Assembly: GCA_036872755.1 (NCBI GenBank)
Contig: JAVHNS010000003.1
Coordinates: 186,001 to 250,000, forward strand
DNA length: 64,000 nucleotides
Source: Orbilia blumenaviensis
Taxonomy: Eukaryota; Ascomycota; Orbiliomycetes; Orbiliales; Orbiliaceae
Reading direction: 5' to 3'
Part shown: positions 12,080 through 24,243 of the stretch, in pieces
How the letters are laid out: each line of letters opens with the position of its first letter
How positions within the stretch are numbered: position 1 is the first letter of the stretch
Translations under genes and position numbers: made by a program
Notes under the pieces: model-generated
What the model was told of the DNA's origin: nothing
What the model saw: the letters and a program-made list of their open reading frames with translations, nothing else
Databases searched by the model: none

Positions 12080-12740
12080 TTGGTAGCGGTGCAGAGATGG
12101 GGGATGGTTCGTAAAGGCCAGGCACCTCTAGCAATCGCCGCGGAAAATGGAGGTGAGGATGTAGCGAAGTTGCTCTTAGATAAAGGTATAGATATTGGGG
12201 CTAGGAATAGTGAGGGCCTAACGCCTCTAGACCTGACGGTCGTCGTGAACGGTGGATATATAAGAGATGGTGAAGTTACTACTAGATAAAGGCGCAGATC
12301 CAGAAGCAAAGGATGACAGGGGACGAGCCCTCTGATTCCGACGGTAACCGCGGACGATCGGTGGGCACGCGGGATGGTAGAACTTCTGCTGGATAAAGGC
12401 GCGAATATAGAGGCAAGGTACGACAGGGACCAAACAGCCGCCGTGTACTACAAATGTGTGGAAATGGTCAAATTCCTTTGGATATAGGCGCGAATATAGA
12501 AGCGAGGGATGGCGATGGTAGAACTGTGTTAGTCGTCGCTGGGGCTCACGAGAGTCCGGTGGGACAACAATATTTAACGCTGTGAGGAGCGGCACATTCG
12601 GTGCTGGGACAACAATTGAGCTGCCAGTGAAGAAGGGTGCACATGCCGAGGTGATGAATAACTTGGGGATATCACCGTTATCGATCGCCATTAGTGATGC
12701 AGGTAATGAGAATACGAAGGCGGTACTACTCTAGTTCAAC
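12080..12740 (+). pseudogene. Decayed ankyrin-repeat gene fragment
   Basis: Ankyrin repeat remnants occur in several frames of the + strand: APLAIAAENGGEDVAKLLLD and KGIDIGARNSEGLTPLDL in one frame, then EMVKLLLDKGADPEAKDD after a shift near 12260-12270, MVELLLDKGANIEAR after another, and GANIEARDGDGRTVL near 12490-12525. Each piece has the LLLDKGA(D/N) and G.TPL ankyrin core, but stops and frameshifts separate them, so no long product is possible. It may be the remains of an ankyrin-tailed receptor gene like the one at 18-24 kb, but no NACHT remnant was found beside it. The upstream and downstream limits are approximate. Confidence 0.75.
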
Positions 12741-14690
12741 TCTGTAGCCTGTCTGAGTATTTAGATATGTTGCATCTACCAGATAGAGAATTTACTAGTT
12801 TAAATGATTACCATTGCTTTATGTACCAATTGCTGTCTAAAGTAACGTTATAAGGCCCAGGCCCACGATTGTGTAACGGATTGCATAGGGCACAGGGTTA
12901 AATATTAGTATTAATCAAATAAACAATTTCTGTTCTACCAGTGCGCTAGTTCTAAAGCTATCACATGTATGCATCTAGATCTATCTAGTTATATACTCAC
13001 TTAAGAAATGCTGACTTCTGAATCAACTTCGATCCCAGAGACCGATAGTAACATCCTAGATATACCTCTGGATGGCTACATAGCTATGACAACTATAATA
13101 GGTATATGCACTTTTGCGGTGAGATTTCCAAATAGTCTAGATCAATGCTACCCGTCTACATAACTGCAATACTATATACATTCTAACGTTTCAGGGGTTG
13201 GACTTGCAATTGGCCAACTGACGAATATGATCTGATTAGCTGTCTACAAGCTTGATACAACCAGCTAGGAATAACTTTAAATTCTTGAGTTTCAATTATT
13301 CAACGTTAACAATTGTGCGGAAAGGTCGGATAGTCGCGAAGCAATAAATCATTGGCTAACTATTGGGAATTACATGTACTGTGCAGCGGCAAGCTACCAA
13401 AAGGTGCCCTCTAGCATCCAAAAAGCGATTCATTTTTCCTCCTTTCTTAATTTTAACTTTTTAATTAGTATTATAATCTAGTGGTACAGTATGAACACTC
13501 TGGACCATCCTAGGTAGTTGAGCTCCTGTTATCGGTATATATATCATGACATATCAGCTAATACTAGCAATGATGTGTCAGCGATTAATTGCTACAGCGT
13601 TATTTGCAACGACTGAGTAGTTCATGATGACATTGTGTAGCGCCATCATTGAATATTGGACAAATGCAACAGTTAACGACCAGCGCTCCACTAATGTTAG
13701 CTGGTAGTTTAACATCAAAAGTTAAGCACGCCTGAAAAGCTCTCTCATAGTGGGATACCGTGTGAAATTTTCCAAATTTTTTATGGACCCCTTGGCCTGG
13801 AAGTAATTTTTTAAGGTCGCTTTGATATGCCTTAAATTGAGAATTAAGAATCGGAGCCCCAGTCTAGTTAGGGTCCGACTGTTGTCTGATATCCAGCTCA
13901 GAAAACGCGCCCTTCCCCTCTTCGGTAGGTGGGTTGTACCGTTATGGGTACAATGGTGTTAACGACCAGGAAGACGGACAGGCCGGTGTGTGGGGGCAGC
14001 CTGGGTATACCAGTAGTTTACTGGTTATTGTCGGAGAGCCGGGGCAAGCAGCGAGCATGGCAACAACCAATCCCTGCCCTGGTAATTTGGGCATCTCGGG
14101 TTATCAGGTCCTATTTTCGAGCGTTCAACCTCTTGGCCCAGAACGAGGCGAAAAAGTTAAAACATGCCAACAATACAACTCATGTTCAGGAAAGAAAAAA
14201 ACCCAATTCACTCATCTACTGACATCTATCGGAACCGGACCTGGTCAGCGTGAACAGGATGTTATGAGAAATGGAAAACAATCCTTCAACGATCCTTTGT
14301 GGTTCAATTTACTAACCCTATTCCAGTCGGGTCTACGAGGTGATAATATATATTTAATCGTATCATCAGAGACTGGTAAATCAGCGCTGCTTCAAAATAT
14401 ATAGCCAAGTTCCGCCCAGAATATACAAGACCAAAAAGAGCCGTTCTTGGCACATATGAGCCTCTGCCGCCTAGAGAAGAATACGAGATCCAATTGCAGA
14501 ATTTTGCGAGTTAAGCCCAGGTTATCGTCGTTAGCTACCACTGTCGACGAGATAACCCTTGATCGGGCTTCATATGTAACATTCTTCTAGGAGCTGCTAC
14601 TATCATGTACCTGGTCCGATTGATTCAATGGGCCAGGGGCATTGGGAGTGGACTGATATTCAGCAGCAGAAACTCAGATTCGATGCAAAA
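12741..14690. other. Gene-poor, AT-rich region (right part)
   Basis: No supported gene. 12750-13900 is strongly AT-rich with frequent TA dinucleotides and stop codons in all frames, resembling sequence eroded by repeat-induced point mutation. 13930-14404 has less eroded composition and one 150-codon open frame of no recognisable family, with no good ATG near its beginning. Confidence 0.45.
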
Positions 14691-14707
14691 TATAAAAGTA
14701 TATAAAG
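14691..14707 (+). promoter_or_regulatory. TATA-like element upstream of the Hce2-like gene
   Basis: TATAAAAG followed three bases later by TATAAAG lies about 120-135 bp before the ATG at 14827. The spacing suits a core promoter with a short CT-rich leader (14750-14810). Confidence 0.45.
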
Positions 14708-14826
14708 CAGTACAATCGCCATTGTCATGAAGGAGACTTGATCAATTGGAAAGCATCCACCATCCTCTCAATCCCTCTTCTCCTCCTCCTATTCTTCTTC
14801 TCTTGCAAGAGTCGCAATTGGATAAA

Positions 14827-15560
14827 ATGCGCTTTTTTTCCGTTCTCGCCGCGACCTCTGTCGTCGTGAGCGGCGTTCTTGCGATGCCTTTCGCAAATAA
14901 CGGCGAGGCTCCGGTCTCCATGGATTCCTCCAATCTAGTCCCGCAGAACTACACAGCTTCTGACGGTGTTACCTACGAGATCGTAAGATAACTAAACCTG
15001 GCCTTGTCCTCCATATTTTATTGTTATACGAAACTAACACCTCATAGTGGGTTGATGCTGGATTCCTTGAACATAGTGAAAAGGAAAAGCGTCAAACTGG
15101 GCCTGCGAATCTCCCTTCACCTGCATCCCGTTACCCTCCTGAGTGGAAGAGTAAGGACACCAACCAAAACAAGTGTCGCCACAGCTCTTTCACCGGTGAT
15201 ACTGGCCCTCACGCCCCTACGACTGGCCGATGCAAGGCTATCCAAGAATGGGCACGCACCAACAAAGGCTACTGGGCCATCGGCTGGAAGTCCCTCACAC
15301 CAAACAAGTATCGTGCTCTTCTCCGCAGCCGCGCAAGTGGTACGACCCAGTGTCTCTTCGGAGTCTACCACACTGCTTGGGAAGTGCGCATTGGCAATTC
15401 AGACATCTATGACCTTATCAAGGACTCCTTGGCTAAGTATAGCCGTCAATACAATGGTGTTTGGAGGGTCCGATCCTGGGGCCGTGCCGATTGTGATGGA
15501 GATCTCGTCCAGAATGGCTCGGCAGAGTTGAGGTGGTGGATGTCTGAGACTTTCTCATAA
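14827..15560 (+). CDS. Secreted Hce2-like (Ecp2-effector family) protein
   Basis: Two exons, 14827-14982 and 15048-15560, encode 222 aa. Residues 1-20 form a signal peptide (MRFFSVLAATSVVVSGVLA). A propeptide follows, with a dibasic KR site (EKEKR) near residue 67 typical of Kex2 cleavage. The mature part has four Cys (in NKCRH, GRCKA, TQCLF, ADCDG) and the run IGNSDIYDLIKDS, then a W/G-rich end with ELRWWM. This order matches the Hce2 domain of the Ecp2 effector / putative necrosis-inducing factor family. Members are secreted by many fungi and some act on plant cells; whether this one is toxic is unknown. It stands alone as an intact gene in a decayed stretch. Family assignment is from memory of the domain pattern. 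Confidence 0.7.
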
Positions 15561-15590
15561 ACAATTAATTAATTGATACGGCAATACTTG

Positions 15591-15631
15591 TAGTGAGCCT
15601 GCTAGCTTGCTACAATATAGCAGGCTCACTA
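15591..15631. repeat. Perfect inverted repeat, 13-bp arms
   Basis: The arm TAGTGAGCCTGCT (15591-15603) is matched by its exact reverse complement at 15619-15631, with a 15-nt spacer. It begins 31 bp after the stop of the secreted-protein gene, so it would form a hairpin in its 3' untranslated region. It could also be the trace of a small inverted-repeat element. Confidence 0.85.
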
Positions 15632-17780
15632 ATATATAGATATCGCTATCTCGCTATTATACTGGTTATTGTAATGTAAAGACGGGGTCGGCGGTCATGT
15701 AAAATACTTTAAAAATGATCAAAATTGGTCTCGTAAATCGTTGAGGCTGGTTTACGAGACTAATCAAAATCACTTTGTAATAAATAGTCATACTTCCCAT
15801 TCAAAAAGGTTGAAAAGAATTTTGATCTAGTTACTTATAAGCTGTTATTCACCTAGCGAAAAATAATTTTGCGGCACTGCGATGCTATAACACTATCTTA
15901 ACATCCCACAGGTACCAACAGCTAGCCTTCAGGTTTGTGAACCTACCTTCCTAACTGGCCTACACCAGTACAAAGCTTTTGTAATTTGGTACCAATAGCC
16001 GACACGGCGTGTCATTGTAGTGTGGTAGCAGTGAAACCAACACCCAGACGGGCAACCGCATAAACGAATGAAAATTATATTATGCATGAATTCCTTATAG
16101 AAAAATTAGGGTTTCGATTCCGAAATTCCTTTGGGCCCCTATTATCGATCTGCATAGTCGACATCGTAGCTCGGTTCAATATGTTTCTCGGTTCATCATG
16201 CGCAATTAATCGTATACGCGTAGACAATTTAAGTGATGTGGAGCCGCACATGCATGCCATCCGTACCTCCGGCAGAGCTCCGGCCGGATCAACTGTGTGA
16301 GACATGTCGACATGCATGTATCGCTGCTTTCTATTGGTTGATCTCCCAATGCGCGTGATTGGCGCGTTTTAATTTGTGGAGACCTCGGATTATCGTGACA
16401 TTACTCAGGCGGTATTTGCTTGCAGTAGGCCAGGGTTCATTTTTTACCTTTCCGAGGCTAAGCATTAATAAGACCCATGGACCCACACTTGCTTGGTAAC
16501 AGCTCAACGTCCAAGGCGGGAAGGAGGATGAAACCCAGGCCAGGTTTAAGTGCCCGGCCGGTCGAGCTCCGGCCCTAGATCGATATCCACACGCGATTGC
16601 TGATCAAATCCGTACCTGGTAGGCAACCCAAATCTAAAAATTCGCCATCTATATATATATACTAGTCGCCACCAGAATTAGAACCAATAGCTCTGTCTTA
16701 CCTGACTAGTTTTACCTGACTAAAGGCTTGAAGAGCGAAAGCATGGTAATACTTCCTAATAACACAAATAATACTAAAATAATCGGCAATTGCGCAAAGG
16801 ATATATGTATCACAAAGCTTCCGGAGCACACCAATTCCAATGAAACCCCACGACCCGTCCAGAAATCTAACGCTTTGCAGAAAGAACTGATGCTAAACGG
16901 AAAACCTTAAAACCTTAATAAATTTAAGATTAATATTTACTAAAATTAAGTACCCAATCTACAAGAGTGTTAATATATCCGGCAAAAGGGTGCAAGGCGG
17001 ACTCGTAAGCCAGACTCCACGAAACGGTTCTGGCAAAAAGCGATCTGACGAAAAAACAATTTACATGCATATATGGTTAGAGTGCGCTGGCACAGCCAAG
17101 TTGGATTTCCTGTAAAGGGCTTTCATTTTCGGCCAACGATCTAAGCCTCCAATGTAACAAGTTATACCATGTTAGTTAATTTGGTTATAAGGAATATTAA
17201 CATATTGGGTCAGTATTAAACCACTGCCTAACAATAATACATACACATACTATATAATAGGTCGACCTTTCTCGTGCCCAACGATGATCCTAGTTAGTGG
17301 CTTAATCAACTAGCTAGTAGCTAGTAGCTAATTGATCATTGGTACTTTCCCGAGGAGTACCAACATTAATATTTCATCAAGATTGTTAATTGTTATGATA
17401 CTGATACCGATCGAGACCCAGATACTAGCAACACATCATCGCCAAAATAACACAGCACAACCTTTCGACCTCGTGTTGTCTGATTCCAACAACGAGACCA
17501 GCACAAACCTGCATCTCAGCGTCGTGCGTCAAGATATTCCAAGAAGGGTTTGCGCAAATCAACGTGTATATATATAAGCATCCACTTCGAAGACTGTGAT
17601 TAAATATTCCGGATACAGGTAGCAAACTGTGATACAGGCGAAGATCCATCTGGACTAGATTGGGGCTCCGGAGCTCGAGCGCTCGAGTTTGAAACCCACT
17701 ACTTATAGTGACAGTAGAAAATAAATATGTGCACTACCATGTGATCAACAAGTCTCCTCATAACAGCCATAGCCCAGTAG
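15632..17780. other. Gene-poor, AT-rich intergenic region
   Basis: About 2.1 kb without a supported gene. It shows short direct repeats of CTAGTAG near 17311-17331 and a 14-bp palindrome (CTCGAGCGCTCGAG) near 17674. Stops are frequent on both strands. It ends at the 3' end of the NLR-like gene. Confidence 0.45.
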
Positions 17781-20700
17781 TTATTTTTCATCGGGCTTAT
17801 TTATCAACGGTTCGAACCCATCTATGAGACTTTCGTTCCATATCCAGTGCGGATCGTTTGCAGGCTCGAATTGAAATGGCTCCGCACCAAAATTGAATCT
17901 TAAGCCATTATAGCCCCATCCAAAAATGCAAACGGGAAAATACCGGCCAGGTAATATTTTTACCACCTGTTTTATCACCCCATCACATGTTTGAAACATT
18001 ATATTTTGGAGCGGGTCTATACCGCACCCAAAGTATTGGGTCTCCTGGTCCAGCCGAAGCTGATCCTGATAAATTACCTTGGAAAGCCCCGCCCCGTATT
18101 CCTTAGAATGAACGCGCACACGTTCTGGATATACAGTTATAGAAAATCCATGTTGTGGATGCAATGTCTCGAAACCTATGTCTAACTGGAAGGGGTGAGA
18201 AGAGCCGCTAGAACAATATAGTATTTTAGTATCACATATAATTTTCTACTTTATCTTGGTGAATATGTAGACACCCTGAGTATCGACAATTAGAAAAGTA
18301 TAAATCACTTACTAGAAGTCTATATCACCTCTTTTATCAGGGACTTTTGGAAGATTCTTGTCTACAACATCTTGGCCCGACATTGGCTTCCACATCCGCA
18401 CCTCGAAGTAGAAAGGATTCCCCGGGGGGACTGGGCAATCTGCGTAAACCTTGGTACAATTATAACAACAATCAACTTTTTCGTAGATGCTATTGCATAT
18501 ATCGAGTTGGAGCGGTGGAATTTGATCGATGAGGTTCTCTAGAGGCACAACCTTCGTCAGCGATCGATCTGGATGTTAGTGCTGATCGAAATCGCTAACT
18601 CCGATACTATGAATAGCTAGATTTACAGATTGGATCTAGCTTTGGGATACAATAATATACATTCTAGTTTCGCGGGTTCCAAAAACGATGAAAAAAAGTC
18701 GGCAGGGTGGTTCAAACCTGGTAAATGGAACTCTAGACCATCTTCTGATGGCCCGGCAAAATTCTTCGCTAATCGTCCAATGCGTGAAGGCCTCGCAAAA
18801 GCCTCTGAGGGCGAAATCTCCCGTTCAGTTATTCGTAAAACATCGAACATCGCCTCCCGTTTGAGATGAGTTAGTAAGTCAACCAAAGTCCAACCGAACT
18901 CGTCGCGGAATGGCGCCTTATATCGACGAGAAATTTCTTGAAGATCAAGATATCCTTTATCTAGTAAGTAATCCCAGCGGTACAAACTCACTGGACCCGG
19001 ATTGAACATCTCTGTTTCAAACATATCAAGTGAAACTGGCGCTGTGCAGCCTAGGAGATCGTTGAAGATTTGTTTTGCTTCGGAAAGTGTGGGAATTGAA
19101 TTTTGGTCATCCGAACCTAGATCTCCTAGCTGTGGCATCTCCCCACGACATACGACAAAGGAAAATACCCAACTAGCAAAGCCCAGGAGGGAAACCCCCC
19201 TTGGTGACTTCCACGATGTGATGTTAGGTTGAATGGCCAAGATTTCTTTGACAGCTCGGGAGTTGTTGCTGGCAATCGCGGTTTCTATAGGGATGTAGTA
19301 GTCATTGTTAACCTGGAGTAGCAATTGTTGGATGACCTTAATGTGAATGGCGTAACGTAGAAGCGTTGCGATAACCTTGCTAAAGAATCGAGCCGACTCT
19401 TCTACTGTTGAGGCCATCCACCCACCAGAAAATGATCTAATTTCCGCAGCTTCGTGTAGGATATTGCTAGACCTCTCGTCCATAAAGAGCTCTATTTCGT
19501 TTTGAGAAACATCTGGGGAACCCTGTGATATCTTCCCCAGTGCCAAATATTCCCCAACGAAAAACTCGACAAGGTGAATTTTCTGTGCCACCACCGCGTC
19601 AAACAAGGGCGTTATTTTATTCCTTGCCTGTTTTGCGCAATCGACGCCGGCCCCTACTAAGACTGTAGCGATTTCAAGCTCGATTTTTTGGTCACTAGCA
19701 TCAATCCAATCCCGGAACCGGCCCTGAGCAAGCAGATGGAGACAATTATAGCCATACAGGTCGTCGTCGTGAGGGTCAGCCCCAAAATCAAGAAGCAGTC
19801 GAACAGCCTCTACCCAGTATCCTTGAACTGCAAGCCCCAAAGCACTTGCGTTCAATTTGTTCCGTATATTTATGAGATCATCGTCGCCGGACCGTCTCAT
19901 ATTCAACATTGTTGTGGAAATTTCAAGAACGGCGTTGATCTTTTTACTGTCGTTCGGCCTCCTTTTCCCCCTGAATAAGTAATGGATAGGCGTATTTCCA
20001 TTATTGTCCGTGATGTAGATGTTCCATCTCCCAGAAAGGCACAGCAACTTGAAGAAATCGAGGTCCCCAATGCACGCAGCTAGGTGTAGAAGGGTCGCAC
20101 CGTCTTGAAGACGCAATTCCTCGAGGTTTTTCGTCCTGGGAATGAGGAGTGCGGCAGACTGGAGCATTGACTGGATGGTTTCATCCTTAAAATTGCGCCC
20201 CCAGCGTATTAGGTCATATAAAATGGACACTAGAGGTAGTTCCAGGCAGTCACGATAACCCTTCCTTCTCTTGGTGTCAGGCCTTGATAGACCCATTCCC
20301 ATATTCTCAGGATTGGCGCCATATTCGATTAACTTCTGGACAGTCTGGGGGTGTGCTGCAGCGAGGTATAATGGCAGTCGACCATAAGGATCGGGCACAT
20401 CGAGCAATGATGTTCGATTTTTCAAAAAGTAATTGCCTAATAGCTCTTTGAAGTTAGCCATCAACATGGGTTCATCATCTTCATACTTTTTGCAAAAGTC
20501 GTCTGCTTTCTCTAGGTACGAAGGTAATAATTCATTCCATCGAGTCTTTTCAACCTCTTGGCAGAACCAGAATCTGTATACACGTGGGTCACTGCTCCGG
20601 GATTTAAAAAGCCCTACCCAGGCGGCAATGACATCTGTAGGCAAATTTGAACACACCCATTCTGTAAAAGCTACTCTCAGGGCCCCGTTCGAGTCTTCTG

Positions 20701-23700
20701 TGATTTTGGTAGAAGCCCCGTCCAGAACACTTGTTAGCTCTTCACAGCTAAGGCTTTGGAACAACGCTGCAGGGCGAATGTTTGGCGTTCCAGGCTTCAA
20801 CCAGTGGTCCTCCGTTAGGAAGTCCCCAACTCGTTTTTTAAGAGCGGCTTCACTTCTGATAGTGTCTGGTGGGGTTGGAATAATTGAGATAGGTACCTCT
20901 CCTTTCTCTACCCGTATTATGTAATCAACCATAAGATGGAGGCCATAACTACAGGCTACGTGTATGGGTTTTTGGAATAGATGCTGTAGATGTGACCTCT
21001 GTTTTTCTTCCCAGATATGCGCAGGTGCCGCGTATTTGAGGGCGTATTCAGGGATATTGAGAACCTGAACCCTCCATTTTTGAAAGTTTTCCGGTCTGAT
21101 GAAGATAGAAAGCCGAGTCAATAACTCAAACCATCTACTATCATATATGCTTTCATAATTCCACCATGTCTGTAGGGTTTTGATATGATCATTCCAATGT
21201 CGAATTTCGTATCTGAGTTTGGGAGGCAGTCCTAAGCTCTCTGCATTATATTCATCTTCATACCATGGCCCTTCCGGATACGGCATGTATTTATTCTGAA
21301 ATGAGGGACTATTGAGTGCGCGTACTAGATAACGCCCCCTATGTTAGCTACAAATAACTGGAAAAATATAGATTACCCGGAAATATCGAACGGAAAGTTT
21401 TACAGCTGAAGTGTCAGTCAACGCCTACTCGGGGAACTTACAAATGTCGACTGCGAGGGACATCTGTGCGTCTCGCTTCACGAAAAGTTCGTTTAGGCTG
21501 TCACCGTACTGTACAAACGAAGCTGTATCGCGCATCAATTTCCTTCCTTCCTAAGTCAAAATTCATGCGTATAGAAACAATTTTTACGTACGAGTGAGAG
21601 TAAACTTGAAGACTGTGTTTCCTCTTTGATCGCGAGACCTTTCAAACCCACGGGATTCCAAAATTTTAGACTTCGAAACCAGGTCTTCTTGAACCCACTC
21701 GCGAATGGAGATGTCAACGCTGACCAACCCAGTTGTTCTGTCGAATTTCAGGAAATCGCGGCCAGCATTTTCGATGTGGTAAATCATATCCTTAACATCC
21801 GGATCTTCATATGGATCATTTGCGATGAGGTCCATAATTTCCTCGTCATACCCTAAGCTTTTCGGTGCTTCTTCCGAGTATTCCCCTCCATCAAGCCTAA
21901 GGACTCGTGGCGAACTATCTTGAAGTCCCCTTTTGTAGATTTCGCGATAATGGTCCGAGACCTCAATTATCGTTATTCCAGCAACGCTCCAAACGACCCA
22001 TTTGAGAAATACAACCATAAATTCTTGCTCATCCGGAGTCAGTGACTCAAGACTAGCCCTGTATATATCGCCAATGGTAGCAGGTAGTCGCTGGATCCTT
22101 GTCTCCAGTGGCTCCTTTGATGGTTGTTGGAGGCTCGCTAGAATCAACCTGCCGTATAAATCAGCCTATGCCTCCCACGACTATTTCAGAAGAAACTACT
22201 CTGTCACCTTGCAATAGTAAAATCACCTCTAGCTTTCTGGTGTATGATTCTCACGATTCTCATAAGTTCCTTATCGAAGTATTTTGGGAACCGTTCACGA
22301 TTGATCCTTCGATTCAAGGCAGCACCGGCTTCGTGTCGTAGATATTCTTCTAGATCAGTTGAATTCTTTTCTGGCGTTATGTCGATGATTTTAAGCTCAT
22401 CTGGCTGTCCTGGGAGCTCCTCAAGAATATTGATAGTATCTCTAGCCGAAAATATGACCCTGATATTGTCTGGATTCTCTTGGACGATTGATAAGAGATG
22501 TTGTCCTAGATTTTGCTCTCGCCGGTCCTTGCATTCGTCTAGCGCGTCTACAAAAAGGTATACCCGCTGCTTGATAAGTCCAGCAACTAATCTGATAGTA
22601 CCACATAGGGAAGCAAGGCTAGAAAAAAAGCCGTCAGAACTGAAGGTATTCCCCGAATCCTTGAAACCTGGGTTTATGATATCAATTGCTTGGGCTAGTG
22701 TCGTCAAATCGTTTCTTAACTGGTCACTATCCAGCAATTGGTATAGCAGGGACTCCAGCCCGGTCCGCGACTGTTGTATATCTTGCTCCCCCTTTTTAAA
22801 GAAGAAGTGGCAGATAAGAGGATTTTCGGCACTGAGAGCTCTCGAAACACTCATCATCGCGACAGATTTACCATGCCCGCGAGGTCCTCTTATATATAGG
22901 ATGTTGGTTTTATTAGACTGGCTTTTCCAATCCATATATGCCTGCTCCCGGAACAGCCAGCCAGCCACGAATCTGCCGTTGCGTTGTTTCATTATCCTTG
23001 TGAGGTTATCATTAAGTGTTTTGATATGGGCCTTGTGGGTCTCCGAAATTCTAATTCTTTCTTTTTTGTGGTCAAGTTCATCAAGAAGCGCTTGTCTATT
23101 AACGGCGTCGATTAACTCGCTACTAATGGATGCAAAGTCTAGTTTCATTGCTGAGATTAGTTGCAACAGTTCCTATCAGAGCATCTTAAGCTTGATCGAT
23201 AGTCGCGCGTGTGACCTTTTACTTACTTCGAACTCCCTCTAATATTTGCTCCAGTTTGGTTCCAGTTCCTAATTACGATCATTTCAAAAGAAGGTTAAAC
23301 ATATCCCCAAGGATCTTCTTATTATAAGTTGGTAACAGGTATACTGACTAAGACTTTCGTTGAGCAACGAATCCTCAAAGTGAATCTGTACCAATTTTAC
23401 TACATCTTGGTACTTCTCCAGTAGAGTATCCACTTTCTGTTGCAGTTCTTTTGTGAAAAGATCCTTCAAAGTAGATCCCAGCCCTAGAAACCACATATTA
23501 TAAAAACGTTAAACAGAGCCTGCAGATTTGAGGGGAGGAATTGCCAACAACTTTTCATCCTATTCTGATCGAAGTATGGCTTGGCGGCCCAAAGAAAATC
23601 CAGAACGTTGAATACAAGCTCTGGAATATCTGAATCCCACATCTTGAACTTGGATGCATTTTCAAGATCGTCGGGGCGCGGTGGGCCCATCCGAGCTTCC

Positions 23701-24243
23701 CATCTAATACAATCAATGATGATGTTCGCAATACTATCACAGGTGCCGCATATCAAAAGTTGCGTCTGCAATTTCGCATTTCCGATCTTCACATCAAAAC
23801 ATGATGTTGTTAGCCGGATGCTCGGGCTGTACTCTCTCTAGGTCTATACCTAGGTAATAACCCCAAATTTTGTGAAAATACGCAACAATACTGACCTGAA
23901 CTAACGAACTAACACCAAACCAAACCATTGAGACACTCTCTGGTGCGCAATTTATGAAAGCATCCCCTGCTGTCTTCAGCATGCCGAGGGTGTCCCATAG
24001 TCGTGAAGCATTGTTAACCTTTGTATCTGCTTTATCACCTATTTCTTTGCATATTTGTTCGAGGTTGTTGACGTTTGTGCCTTGGAGAAACCTCTGAAAT
24101 TCCGCTTTTTTAGTGGGTACGTTTTGACAAGTTGCAGCATACTTTCCAACAAACTTCCCACGGGCTTCTTCAAATCCCTGAGACAGTGTTTTCCTCCCGA
24201 TCGGTGCATTCAAACCACTCGAATCCAGATTTTTAGTCGACAT
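17781..24243 (-). CDS. NOD-like-receptor-type STAND protein: N-terminal domain, NACHT, ankyrin repeats, C-terminal SPRY
   Basis: Eleven exons: 24243-23896, 23786-23552, 23483-23349, 23268-23227 (42 nt), 23150-22208, 22148-21588, 21542-21442, 21405-21377 (29 nt), 21295-18661, 18568-18313, 18207-17781. All phases close, giving 1903 aa. The N-terminal 250 residues are an unassigned domain (ESVSMVWFGVSSLVQ, CDSIANIIIDCIRWEARM). NACHT has Walker A GPRGHGKS near 342-349 and Walker B VYLFVDALDEC near 450-460. Ankyrin-type repeats follow in exon 9 (for example GATLLHLAACIGDLDFF and NNGNTPIHYLF). The tail is a SPRY domain (FYFEVRMW, IGFETLHP, YFGCGIDPLQNIMFQTCDG, NFGAEPFQFE). Fungal NLR-type proteins are linked to non-self recognition and cell death; that role is inferred. 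A second acceptor for exon 7 (21546) would also fit with a different exon 6 donor. Confidence 0.85.

Noticed and set aside
13934..14404. 156-codon open frame in the gene-poor region
   Set aside because: Its beginning is a TTG, no nearby ATG or splice context was found, and no family resemblance; it may be a remnant of an eroded gene.
22244..23242. 332-codon open frame on the + strand
   Set aside because: Antisense to the NACHT exon, which has Walker A and B motifs in the other strand; the + frame has no domain sense.
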